A stretch of 64,000 bases of DNA from Pleomorphochaeta sp963678575 (GTDB taxonomy: Bacteria; Spirochaetota; Spirochaetia; Sphaerochaetales; Sphaerochaetaceae): NCBI GenBank assembly GCA_963678575.2, contig CAXXHV010000002.1, forward strand, positions 1,178,001-1,242,000, read 5' to 3'. The notes below the pieces were generated by a model that searched no databases, was not told the origin of the DNA, and worked only from the letters and a program-made list of their open reading frames with translations. The stretch's first letter is position 1; the number at the start of each line of letters is the position of its first letter. Positions 1 to 8,402 of this stretch are shown here, one piece after another. The translations under genes and the position numbers were made by a program.

Positions 1-1132
1 TTTCATTTTGTGTATCATGATTAAAATGATTAATCGCAACTACTATTGGTATGTTATATTTTTTTACATTTTCAATATGAGCTTTTAGGTTGCCGACCCC
101 ATTAAGTAAGGCTTCAACATTTTCTTTTTCAAGGTCTTTATAATCAACACCTCCATGCATTTTAAGAGCTTTAACCGTTGCAACAACTACAGCACCTGAA
201 GGAGTAATTTCCCCTTCTCTACAAACTATATCAAAGAATTTTTCTGCTCCTAAATCAGCCCCAAATCCTGCTTCTGTTATAGTTATTGGTGCTAATTTCA
301 TAGCAAGTTTTGTTGCAATAAGGGAATTACAACCATGAGCAATATTGGCAAAAGGACCACCATGGACTAATACTGGATTGTTTTCATAGGTTTGAACTAG
401 ATTAGGCTTTAATGCATCCTTCATCAATTTCATTACTGCTTTTGATACTTTTAAATCAGCAACTGTTATTGCTTTATCTTCATATGTATATGCAACAATT
501 ATTTTTTTGAGTCGAAAGTAAAAGTCTTTTGAATTTTTAGCTAAACATAAAATAGCCATCAATTCTGATGCTACTGTAATTTCGAAATGATCCTCTCTCT
601 CAATTCCATTATATTTTCCCTTTCCAATTGTAATATTTCTTAAAACTCTATCATTTATATCGATTGCACGTTTAAAAACCACTCTAGCAGGGTCTATATT
701 CAACAAATTTCCTTGATAAATTGAATTATCTAAAACTGCAGCAATTAAGTTAATTGAAGAAGTTAAGGCATGCAAATCTCCTGTAAAATGAAGATTAATA
801 TCATCTTGGGGGCCAATAGAAGCTAGACCACCTCCTGTTGCTCCACCTTTCAAACCAAAAACTGGTCCAAGAGAGGGTTCTCTTAAACAAAGAAGTGCTT
901 TTTGATTAATCTTTGCCATTCCATCTGTAAGGGCTATGGCTGTTGTTGTTTTCCCTTCTCCCGCTTTTGTAGGGGTAATGGAGGTTACAAGTACAAGCTT
1001 ACCTGGTTCCTTTTTATCTAATTCACTATTAATAGATAAATCAATTTTTGCTTTATATCGTCCATATTGTTCAATATATTTTTCATTAATATCTAATTTT
1101 TCTGCTATCTCTTTTATTGGCAAAAGATTCAT
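1..1132 (-). CDS. fhs: Formate--tetrahydrofolate ligase, N-terminal part
   Basis: Cytoplasmic enzyme that makes 10-formyl-tetrahydrofolate from formate, THF and ATP. About 377 residues are visible of a family length near 555; the C-terminal part lies beyond the left edge. The ATG at 1132 is preceded by GGGAGG. The N-terminal region contains the ATP-binding loop TPTKAGEGKTTT around residues 53-64, followed by a glycine-rich stretch GLKGGATGGG and by LHFTGDLHA, all typical of this family. It reads away from the isochorismatase gene with a 192-base leader. I see no frameshift in the visible part. The identification is firm; which C1 pathway it serves cannot be judged here. Confidence 0.95.
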   Translation of the reverse strand, partial: MNLLPIKEIAEKLDINEKYIEQYGRYKAKIDLSINSELDKKEPGKLVLVTSITPTKAGEGKTTTAIALTDGMAKINQKALLCLREPSLGPVFGLKGGATGGGLASIGPQDDINLHFTGDLHALTSSINLIAAVLDNSIYQGNLLNIDPARVVFKRAIDINDRVLRNITIGKGKYNGIEREDHFEITVASELMAILCLAKNSKDFYFRLKKIIVAYTYEDKAITVADLKVSKAVMKLMKDALKPNLVQTYENNPVLVHGGPFANIAHGCNSLIATKLAMKLAPITITEAGFGADLGAEKFFDIVCREGEITPSGAVVVATVKALKMHGGVDYKDLEKENVEALLNGVGNLKAHIENVKKYNIPIVVAINHFNHDTQNE

Positions 1133-1324
1133 TAAAAGCCTCCCAGAATACTATAAATAGATATTTTGAATATAACATATCTTTTTTATAATATTCAAAG
1201 GAAAATTTAATTATTTTAAGCATTTTTGCAACAAAATAGTAAATTTTTCAATTATTTTGTTGCATTAATATAATCAAATTGTAATAAAATAAAACAATGC
1301 AACATAAATAGAACAAATAACATA
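1133..1324. promoter_or_regulatory. fhs upstream region with nested inverted repeats
   Basis: No gene. Three inverted repeats are visible. Arms 1165-1173 and 1191-1199 (TTTGAATAT/ATATTCAAA) lie near the fhs start. Arms 1227-1238 and 1253-1264 (TGCAACAAAATA and its complement) form a perfect 12-bp pair. A further AATGCAAC at 1296-1303 pairs with GTTGCATT at 1259-1266. The pairs lack a clear U tract, so operators or mRNA structure are more likely than a terminator. Function is inferred only. Confidence 0.4.
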
Positions 1325-1840
1325 TTAAATTATATCAATATGGCACGTTTGCATTGCACTAATAGCTCTACTATGACTAGAAGGAGTAACTCCAGCACAT
1401 AATTTTTCTTCAACAATTATTGGTATATCTATAAAACTAGCTTTCATAAGCAAAGCATTTGTAATAACACAAATATCAGTACAAAGACCAATTAAAGTAA
1501 TACTTTCAATCTTTTCTTTCTTTGATAAATCTATTAAATATTTTTGAAGTTCAAAACTGCCAAAAGTCTCTTTACAAAAGGGTTTCTCTTTAATATATCT
1601 TTGTAGTTTATCATTTATTTGCCAGCCTTTAGTATCTTTAATGCAATGAGGAACAGCAAGATGTTTACCTTCTTGAGTTTTTAAATAATTTTCATCATGC
1701 GTATCTTGAGTAAATAATACAACCCCATCAAAGTTCTTAACTCTTTCTACTACTTTATCAACAATATTTATTGCCTCATTAGTCCCAAGTACTCCATCTA
1801 TAAAATCATTTTGCATATCAATAACTAATAAAATTTTCAT
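1325..1840 (-). CDS. Isochorismatase-family cysteine hydrolase, nicotinamidase-like
   Basis: Small alpha/beta hydrolase of the isochorismatase/nicotinamidase family, probably cleaving an amide such as nicotinamide in NAD salvage. From the chosen start (171 aa) the expected catalytic triad is D8 in VIDMQNDF, K90 in FCKETF and C124 in the GLCTDICV motif. A DTH pair (D46, H48) plus H65 resembles the nicotinamidase metal site. The frame is open eight codons further upstream, but the ATG at 1840 has AAGGA at good spacing and begins with the canonical MKILLVIDMQ. It stands alone between fhs and the C_GCAxxG gene. The nicotinamidase assignment is reasonable; another amidohydrolase of the family is possible. 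Confidence 0.82.
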   Translation of the reverse strand: MKILLVIDMQNDFIDGVLGTNEAINIVDKVVERVKNFDGVVLFTQDTHDENYLKTQEGKHLAVPHCIKDTKGWQINDKLQRYIKEKPFCKETFGSFELQKYLIDLSKKEKIESITLIGLCTDICVITNALLMKASFIDIPIIVEEKLCAGVTPSSHSRAISAMQTCHIDII

Positions 1841-1939
1841 AAATCCTTGTACCTCCATACTCACTAACTCATACTAAAAGGATAACTTAGAGAGGATAGA
1901 AAGTACAGAAAAGAGCATCTTATAAAAATTAGATTTCAT

Positions 1940-1967
1940 AAAAAGAGCTAAATTAAATGCTCTTTTT
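1940..1967 (-). terminator. Terminator hairpin overlapping a stop codon
   Basis: Perfect 9-bp arms 1940-1948 and 1959-1967 (AAAAAGAGC/GCTCTTTTT) with a 10-base loop. On the minus strand the 3' arm ends in a run of Ts, as in an intrinsic terminator. The TAG stop of the C_GCAxxG gene (1948-1950) lies within the hairpin, so the terminator begins inside the coding sequence. Confidence 0.7.
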
Positions 1968-2370
1968 CAATAATATTACAAACCATCTCTACAGCCTCAG
2001 TTATATAATCATTACAAATATTATAATCATCTATCACTTCAACATTTTTTAAATTTTCACAAAGAGTTATATTATACTTTTCAATAAATTTATCTCTAAG
2101 AAGAGTAGAAAGGCCATAGGTTTCAGCTTTTGTTATATTTTCATAAGTTCCACTACTATTTAGTAATGATAAAACCATCATTCCACCAGTAATAGCACCA
2201 CAACATTCTTTTCTATCTCCCATTCCAGCCCCAAAGCCTTCACTGAATTTAAAAATAGTTTTTTCATCAATACCTACTACATCGCTAAAGGCACAGGCAA
2301 CAGATTGCGCACAATTATAGTTTTTAAGATGAAAAGCATGTGCTTTATTTTTTAGTTCATTGACGTCCAT
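1948..2370 (-). CDS. C_GCAxxG_C_C family redox-type protein
   Basis: A 140-residue cytoplasmic protein of the C_GCAxxG_C_C family, named for its conserved cysteines. Visible are C20 in NYNCAQSV, the pair C56-C57 in KECCGAITGG, and further cysteines near the C-terminus (LCENL, NICND, MVCNI). Members are common in anaerobes and are presumed to be redox-active or metal-binding, but their exact role is not known to me. The start ATG is preceded by AGGAG. The last codons fall inside a terminator hairpin. It appears monocistronic, diverging from the phzF-like gene across about 250 bases in which I see no gene. Confidence 0.85.
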   Translation of the reverse strand: MDVNELKNKAHAFHLKNYNCAQSVACAFSDVVGIDEKTIFKFSEGFGAGMGDRKECCGAITGGMMVLSLLNSSGTYENITKAETYGLSTLLRDKFIEKYNITLCENLKNVEVIDDYNICNDYITEAVEMVCNIIEKEHLI

Positions 2371-2621
2371 TTAATTCTCCTAGCAAAGAAATTATTTGAA
2401 ATAATTATTATATATAATTAACTTCAAAACAACCTATTTTGTAATTATTATTAAATAAACCTAATCCTAATAATTTAAATACTATTTTTTTATTAATTAA
2501 AAAAAAATATATAAATATTGTTTTAAATAAATATAATTAATTAATTTTATTTCATATTTCTACTTGAAATTTTAAATCTAAAAACATAATTTAATTAAAA
2601 CCATTATAATAGGAGAATATA

Positions 2622-3485
2622 ATGAAAATAAATTATTATTCAATAAATGCATTTGCAAAAACAAAATCAGGTGGAAACCCAGCTGCTATTGTATTAAATT
2701 CTGAAAAATTATCAAAAGATGAAATGTTAAAAATTGCAAATAAAATTGGATTCAGTGAAACAGCTTTTATTTTTAAATCTGAAAAAGCTGATTATGAAGT
2801 GCGTTTTTTTACTCCAAATACAGAAGTTGATTTATGTGGCCATGCAACTATTGGATTATTTTCACTTCTCTATAATTTAAATAAGATCAATGTAGGGAAA
2901 TATACTCTACTCACGAAAGCTGGTATTCTTGAAATAGATGTTGAAAGTGATGGATATATTATGATGCAACAAAATAAGCCAACATTCTCTCAAACAATCA
3001 ATAAAGAAGAAATAATTGACTCCTTAGGAATTGAATTGAAGGATCTAAACAATGATTATCCTTGCCAAATTGTTTCAACAGGTCTTAAAGATATAATTAT
3101 CCCAATAAATAATATTTCAATATTAAATTCCATTAATCCAAATTTTGATAAAATTAAAAAAATTTCTGAAAAATATAATGCAATTGGCTACCATTTATTT
3201 GCTTTATCAGGTTCTAATAATATAGTTGCCTCTTGTAGAAATTTTGCTCCATTATATGAAATAAATGAAGAAGCTGCGACAGGAACTTCTAATGGAGCAT
3301 TAGCTTGCTATTTATATAAATATGGTATTATAGATAAAACAGAAGAAATTTTATTAGAACAAGGGATTTCTATGGACAACCCTTCATTAATTAAAGCAAA
3401 TCTTGACGTAAAAAACGAGCAAATAAATAAAGTTAAAGTTGGAGGATTAGCATTAAATCTACAACTTAAAGAAATCTCAATATAA
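2622..3485 (+). CDS. PhzF family isomerase/epimerase-like protein
   Basis: Member of the PhzF superfamily (diaminopimelate-epimerase fold), 287 aa, close to the usual 260-300. Markers are the N-terminal SGGNPAAIV, the catalytic glutamate E46 in GFSETAF, DLCGHATIG at about residues 70-78, and a second-lobe EEAATGTSNG near residue 235. RBS is AGGAG. The family includes PhzF itself and many uncharacterised isomerases; no phenazine genes are near, so phenazine synthesis is unlikely. It lies 105 bases upstream of a sugar-binding-protein gene on the same strand, which could mean co-transcription, but no functional link is evident. Confidence 0.85.
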   Translation: MKINYYSINAFAKTKSGGNPAAIVLNSEKLSKDEMLKIANKIGFSETAFIFKSEKADYEVRFFTPNTEVDLCGHATIGLFSLLYNLNKINVGKYTLLTKAGILEIDVESDGYIMMQQNKPTFSQTINKEEIIDSLGIELKDLNNDYPCQIVSTGLKDIIIPINNISILNSINPNFDKIKKISEKYNAIGYHLFALSGSNNIVASCRNFAPLYEINEEAATGTSNGALACYLYKYGIIDKTEEILLEQGISMDNPSLIKANLDVKNEQINKVKVGGLALNLQLKEISI

Positions 3486-3590
3486 TAGTTCTATTTCATA
3501 TTTTTAATACTTTTCTAATTAATAAATAATAACTTATAAACAATTTCTCTTTATTAATTACCTATAACTTAATTATAGGAGATTAATATT

Positions 3591-4922
3591 ATGAAAAAGA
3601 TTATTGTAGCATTATTCATGCTATCTTTTACTCTCACCTCATTAATGGCACAAGGATCAAGTGAAGTAACAAAAGTTACCACTGAAAAAAACACTCCAAT
3701 TGAAATTTCATTTTGGCATATTTTTGGAGATGCTAGAGGGCAATGGATTGAAGACCGTGTACAAGAATTTAATAAAATGCAAGATAAATACCATGTTACT
3801 CAAGAAAACAAAGGTAGTTATAGAGATACTTTACAAGCAGCACTTCTAGCTTATAGACAAGGCTCAGCTCCAACTTTAGTTCATATTGCAGAAGCTGGCT
3901 CTCAGGTTGCTTATGATTCAGGTATTTTCAAGCCAATAAGTGAAATTGGAGCTTTTGATACTTCTGATTATATTGAACCAGTTTTGAATTACTATACTAT
4001 TAACAATAAAGTTAATTCAATTCCTTTCAATAGTTCTTCCCCTGTTCTATACATTAATACAGATATGTTAGTACAAGCAGGCTATGATAGAGATTGGACT
4101 CCTAATACTTTTGCAGATGTAATTGAATCATTAGAAAAAGCTCAAGCAGCTGGAGTTAAGAATGCTAAATATACAGATGGAATTCATGCTTGGTTCTTTG
4201 AAGAATTAGTTGCTGAGCAAGGTGGCTATATGTATAACAATGGTAACGGCCGTGATTCCAGAGCTACAGAAGCTTTACTCGGGGAAGAAGCCGGAATTAG
4301 AGTTGCACAATTCTATAAAGATTTAGCTGATAAAGACCTTCTTGCTTGGACTGGAAAAGTTGAAGACTGGGGTGGCTCAGATAATATTTTTATCAACGAA
4401 AAAGCTATGTATCATATGACTTCAACTGGAGACATTAATGTTATCAGTGATGGAGCGAAAGGTAAATTTGATTTAAACGTGGGAATGCTTCCTATCGCAA
4501 CCGGTACTAAAAGAAATGGAACAGTCATTGGTGGTGGTTCAATTTGGTTAACTAAGGGACACACTCAAGAGGAAATGGAAGGCGCCAGAGACTTTATCCT
4601 ATACATGACTAATACAGAAAATATGGTATCTTGGCATAAATTATCTGGCTATTATCCTGTAAGAAAATCTTCTGTAAAACAATTAGAAAATGAAGGATGG
4701 TTTGATTCTAATTCTCTTCAAACTGTTGCTTTCAAACAGCTATTAGATACTGTAGCAAACAAAGCTACTGCTGGAGCTTTAGGAGGAACTGTTTACGATC
4801 ATAGAACCTATATTGAAGAAGCACTAGTAAAAATAATAAATGGTGAAGCTGTTGATAAAGCAATGAATGAAGCAATTGTTTTAACAAATGCAAAAATCAA
4901 AGAATACAATGCTAATTTCTAA
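3591..4922 (+). CDS. CUT1 solute-binding protein, UgpB-like
   Basis: Periplasmic binding protein of a carbohydrate ABC importer, 443 aa. The signal peptide runs to about residue 21 (hydrophobic core then LMAQGSSE); there is no lipobox cysteine. The mature start, IEISFWHIFGDARGQW, resembles glycerol-3-phosphate-binding UgpB and its sugar-binding relatives. HAWFFEE near the middle and SGYYPVRKS near the end match the paralogue at 24972-26327. RBS is AGGAG. A strong hairpin separates it from the two permease genes. Substrate unknown: a phosphorylated glycerol compound or a sugar is possible. No ATPase or regulator is attached. Confidence 0.9.
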   Translation: MKKIIVALFMLSFTLTSLMAQGSSEVTKVTTEKNTPIEISFWHIFGDARGQWIEDRVQEFNKMQDKYHVTQENKGSYRDTLQAALLAYRQGSAPTLVHIAEAGSQVAYDSGIFKPISEIGAFDTSDYIEPVLNYYTINNKVNSIPFNSSSPVLYINTDMLVQAGYDRDWTPNTFADVIESLEKAQAAGVKNAKYTDGIHAWFFEELVAEQGGYMYNNGNGRDSRATEALLGEEAGIRVAQFYKDLADKDLLAWTGKVEDWGGSDNIFINEKAMYHMTSTGDINVISDGAKGKFDLNVGMLPIATGTKRNGTVIGGGSIWLTKGHTQEEMEGARDFILYMTNTENMVSWHKLSGYYPVRKSSVKQLENEGWFDSNSLQTVAFKQLLDTVANKATAGALGGTVYDHRTYIEEALVKIINGEAVDKAMNEAIVLTNAKIKEYNANF

Positions 4923-4934
4923 ATAAAATAGTGG

Positions 4935-4973
4935 AACAAATAGGTAATTTATTTAATATTTTACCTATTTGTT
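4935..4973 (+). terminator. Hairpin between binding protein and permease genes
   Basis: Perfect 13-bp arms 4935-4947 and 4961-4973 (AACAAATAGGTAA and complement), 13-base loop, then a T run to 4976. It looks like an intrinsic terminator placed inside the operon. Expected effect: partial termination or 3'-end protection, giving more binding protein than permease. Confidence 0.8.
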
Positions 4974-4990
4974 TTTAAAAAGGATAAAAA

Positions 4991-5926
4991 ATGAATCAAA
5001 ATAAAAATGTAATATTTAAAGCAAAATTTATACCTTATCTTTATTTGTTACCAACATCTTTAGTTCTAATAATATTTATATATTATCCAGCAATTAAAAC
5101 TTTTATATTAGCATTTTATAGAAGTAATTTTTTTTTAGGTACCAGAAAATTTATCGCACTTGAGAACTTCAAAAATTTATTTATAGGAGCATTAGCTCCA
5201 GGTTTTATTCAAACATGCATTCAAACCCTAGCTTTTGCTTTTTTTGTGGTAATTCTAGGTTTAAGTATTTCAATGATTTTAGCAGTTTTAACAAGTGAAA
5301 ATATTAAATTTTCTAAATATTATAGACTTCTTTTAATTTGGCCCTTCGCCCTATCCCCAGCTGTAGCATCTACAGTTTTCTCTTTTATGTTCAATCCTGA
5401 AGTTGGTGTTATCAACATGTTTCTAACATCTGTATTTAATGTAAAACCTGGTTGGCTTACAAATCCATATTTAGCTTTCTTTGTTGCAGTATTTGCAGCA
5501 GTTTGGAAAAACCTAGGTTATAATATTGTATTTTATATCGCTGCTTTTCAAAATATATCAAAAGATCCCCTAGAAGCCGCTGAAATTGATGGAGCTTCTA
5601 GATTCTCAAAATTTATACACATAATTTTTCCACTCTTAAGTCCAACTTCATTTTTCCTATTATTTACAAATATTACTTACAGTCTATTTGATTCTTTTGC
5701 AATTATAGATGTTTTAACAAAGGGCGGACCTATGGGAAGAGCTCCTTTGATGGATAATGTTGGGATGACTACAACTTTAATGTATAAAATATTTTTAGAT
5801 GGATTCGGTGGTTCCTCAAATATGGGTTTTGCTGCTGCAGAAACTTTTATTTTAATGATCATTGTTATGATTATTACTATGTTCCAGTTTGGAATAATCG
5901 GAAAGAAGGTAAATTATGATGTCTAA
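4991..5926 (+). CDS. CUT1 ABC transporter permease, UgpA-like
   Basis: Inner-membrane permease of the MalF/UgpA type, 311 aa with six predicted membrane segments. The cytoplasmic EAA loop EAAEIDGASRFSKF lies near residue 200 and would contact the ATPase. RBS is AAAGGA. It overlaps the next permease gene by 11 bases, so the two are translationally coupled. With the binding protein at 3591 it forms a UgpBAE-like importer that lacks its own ATPase. The closest relative in this window is the permease at 24025-24894. Confidence 0.9.
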   Translation: MNQNKNVIFKAKFIPYLYLLPTSLVLIIFIYYPAIKTFILAFYRSNFFLGTRKFIALENFKNLFIGALAPGFIQTCIQTLAFAFFVVILGLSISMILAVLTSENIKFSKYYRLLLIWPFALSPAVASTVFSFMFNPEVGVINMFLTSVFNVKPGWLTNPYLAFFVAVFAAVWKNLGYNIVFYIAAFQNISKDPLEAAEIDGASRFSKFIHIIFPLLSPTSFFLLFTNITYSLFDSFAIIDVLTKGGPMGRAPLMDNVGMTTTLMYKIFLDGFGGSSNMGFAAAETFILMIIVMIITMFQFGIIGKKVNYDV

Positions 5927-6833
5927 AATTAAAAAAACAAATAAACATAAAGATCCAATTTGGATTCACCTTGTATTAATAATTTCAGTAATATTAGTAT
6001 GCTTCCCTCTTGTATTTACAATAATAAAAAGTACTCAATCATTAGTTCAAGTTACAACCCCTTCACTATTAATTCGCTCTTCATTTTTTAGTAACATAAA
6101 ACAAATATGGGTGGATTATAACATGTATAAATATATGCTGAATTCACTTTTTTATGCTTTTGTGATTACTCTTGGTAAAGTTATTCTATCCTTATTTGCT
6201 GCTAATGCCTTAGTATTTTACAACTTTCGATTTAAAAAATTCATTTTTGCTTTTATTATCATAACTTTAATGTTTCCAATAGAAATATTGATATTAGGAT
6301 TATTTGAAGTTGTAAGTAATGCTCCTGCATCAAGCTTCATGGACTTTATATTATGGATTCTGAACCCAATGGAACTCTTATTTGCTCCAACTAAATATGG
6401 TTTTGGTATGGGTGATTCTAAAATAGCAATAATCTTACCTTTCTTAGCTTCTGCAACAGGTGTATTTTTATTTAGACAGCATTTTTTATCAATACCTGTT
6501 AGTATTTGCGATGCTGCAAAAATGGATGGTATAAATTCATTTCAGTTTCTATTTAGAATATTAGTGCCAATGAGTGTTCATACAATAGGAGCTTTAACAC
6601 TAATTCAATTTGTATATATTTGGGATCAATATATTTGGCCAAGAATAATTATACAACATGATAGTGCTCAAGTTATTCAAGTTGGATTAAATGCTATTCA
6701 AAGTGCTGGAGATTCTATTCAATGGAATCTTGTTATGACGGGAGCAGTTGTTACTATAATTCCACCTCTAATTGTATTTGCTCTTCTTTATAATTCATTT
6801 ATGAAAGGTTATGCTCTATCTTCAAATAAATAA
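5916..6833 (+). CDS. CUT1 ABC transporter permease, UgpE-like
   Basis: Second inner-membrane permease of the importer (MalG/UgpE type), 305 aa, about six membrane segments. The EAA-like loop is CDAAKMDGINSFQFL in the second half and the protein ends in SFMKGYALSSNK, nearly the same tail as the permease at 23190-24014 (SFMRGFALQSEK). It begins inside the preceding permease at tandem ATGATG (5916 or 5919). It is slightly longer than usual because of an extended loop around residues 130-165. It is the last gene before a convergent terminator. Confidence 0.9.
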   Translation: MMSKIKKTNKHKDPIWIHLVLIISVILVCFPLVFTIIKSTQSLVQVTTPSLLIRSSFFSNIKQIWVDYNMYKYMLNSLFYAFVITLGKVILSLFAANALVFYNFRFKKFIFAFIIITLMFPIEILILGLFEVVSNAPASSFMDFILWILNPMELLFAPTKYGFGMGDSKIAIILPFLASATGVFLFRQHFLSIPVSICDAAKMDGINSFQFLFRILVPMSVHTIGALTLIQFVYIWDQYIWPRIIIQHDSAQVIQVGLNAIQSAGDSIQWNLVMTGAVVTIIPPLIVFALLYNSFMKGYALSSNK

Positions 6834-6932
6834 AAATAGTTTTTATACAAAAAATCATCAATTAAGTAAAAACTAAATTATAATCATTTGCGAAATTATA
6901 CAACACTTAATTTATTAAATTAGTAGAAAAGA

Positions 6933-6971
6933 ACCCCTTTTATAAATGCAAAATACAATTATAAAAGGGGT
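6933..6971. terminator. Bidirectional terminator
   Basis: Perfect 13-bp arms 6933-6945 and 6959-6971 (ACCCCTTTTATAA and complement) between the convergent permease gene and the FAD dehydrogenase gene. Both flanks are A/T-rich; the minus-strand side reads into TCTTTTCTAC. It probably serves both strands. Confidence 0.75.
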
Positions 6972-7016
6972 ATTATGTATTAATTAAAATTGAGTTATTC
7001 TGATATAATTATTCTA

Positions 7017-8402
7017 CTAAACAACTTTGTCAGGATTTAAAATACCATTAGGATCAAAAACTTTCTTTATTCCTTTCATTAATGAGATTTGATTATCCCC
7101 TAACAAGTTGCACAAATAGCGTTTTTTATCTAAGCCTATGCCATGTTCCCCACTTATTAATCCACCAAATTCTGAGGCTTTTTCATACATTAAAACAAAG
7201 GCTTTTTCTTTTTTTAGATTCCATTCATCATTATCTAAATCATCTTTACAAAGATATATATGTAAATTACCATCTCCAGCATGACCAAAACTCTGGATTC
7301 TAATATTTAGAGTTTTTGATATTTCATAAATAAAAAGTAAAAAATCAGCTATAGAACTTCTTGGTACAACAACATCACATTCATCCATTTCAGTTGTTGA
7401 ACTTTTTATTGCTTCCAAAAAGGCTCCCCTAGCTTTCCAAACACTATTCATTCTTTCTTCTGTATCAACTATATAAACATCAATAGCACCTTCTTTTAAA
7501 CATAAATCAGATATAGTTGAAAGTTCAAATTTTACTTGACTTGGTTCCCCATCAAAAGTTAAGAGAAGATAAGCTTGTGATTCGTGTGTTGGAAATTTTT
7601 TACCTAAATATTGTTCTGCATTTTCTATAGTATCCTTAGACAGATATTCTATGGCAACAGGAAGAACTTGAGTTAAAATTATCTTAGGAACAATCGAAAT
7701 CGCTTCAGTCATTGAATTAAATGGAACTAGAATGCTAACTATTGAAGATGGTAAAGGCACAATTTTTAATATGGCTTCAGTTACAACGGCTAAAGTCCCT
7801 TCACTCCCAATTATCAAATCTTTAAGACTATATCCACTACTATTTTTTACAACCTTACCACCTAATTTTAAGATTTCTCCTGAAGGTAGAACAACAGTAA
7901 TACATCTAACATAATCCCTAGTTACTCCATATTTTACAGCTCGCATTCCTCCTGCATTTGTAGAAATATTTCCTCCAATTGTTGCAGCTTTTTCACCTGG
8001 ATCAGGAGGATATAAAAACCCTTCTTTTTCAACATATGTTGCTAGATCCATCAATAATACTCCAGCTTCCACAGTAACTGTTAAATTTTTTTTATCTATT
8101 TCAATAATTTTATTCATTTGACTCAAATCTAACATTATTCCCCCATGAATACAGACAGATCCTCCGACAAGCCCTGTACCAGAACCTCTAACCACAACAG
8201 GGATATTTTTTAAGTTAGCATATTTCATTGTTTGAGAAACTTCATCAGTAGAAATAGCTTTAAGAACTATTTCTGGTTTGCCCCAAGTACTTCCTAATTC
8301 ATCATGACAATAATCATCATTAATTTGCTCTGAAACAAATAGTCGATCTTTATATATATTTCTAAAAAATTCAATATCCATATTATTAACTTTATTAAAC
8401 AC
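7017..8402 (-). CDS. FAD-binding D-lactate/glycolate dehydrogenase (LctD/GlcD type)
   Basis: Flavoprotein of the FAD_binding_4 / FAD-oxidase_C family, about 461 aa. Visible motifs: RGSGTGLVGG and GGNISTNAGG in the FAD domain, and SFGHAGDGNLH and SGEHGIGLDK in the C-terminal half. It follows etfB and etfA, the arrangement of the electron-confurcating lactate dehydrogenase of acetogens (LctBCD), so oxidation of lactate or a related 2-hydroxy acid is likely. Start: GTG at 8402 has GAGG nine bases upstream and overlaps etfA by eight bases; TTG at 8417 and ATG at 8381 are alternatives. Family firm, substrate inferred. Confidence 0.88.
   Translation of the reverse strand: MFNKVNNMDIEFFRNIYKDRLFVSEQINDDYCHDELGSTWGKPEIVLKAISTDEVSQTMKYANLKNIPVVVRGSGTGLVGGSVCIHGGIMLDLSQMNKIIEIDKKNLTVTVEAGVLLMDLATYVEKEGFLYPPDPGEKAATIGGNISTNAGGMRAVKYGVTRDYVRCITVVLPSGEILKLGGKVVKNSSGYSLKDLIIGSEGTLAVVTEAILKIVPLPSSIVSILVPFNSMTEAISIVPKIILTQVLPVAIEYLSKDTIENAEQYLGKKFPTHESQAYLLLTFDGEPSQVKFELSTISDLCLKEGAIDVYIVDTEERMNSVWKARGAFLEAIKSSTTEMDECDVVVPRSSIADFLLFIYEISKTLNIRIQSFGHAGDGNLHIYLCKDDLDNDEWNLKKEKAFVLMYEKASEFGGLISGEHGIGLDKKRYLCNLLGDNQISLMKGIKKVFDPNGILNPDKVV

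Noticed and set aside
1133..1324. THF riboswitch or other known riboswitch before fhs
   Set aside because: I could not find conserved core elements of a known class; only simple inverted repeats are seen.
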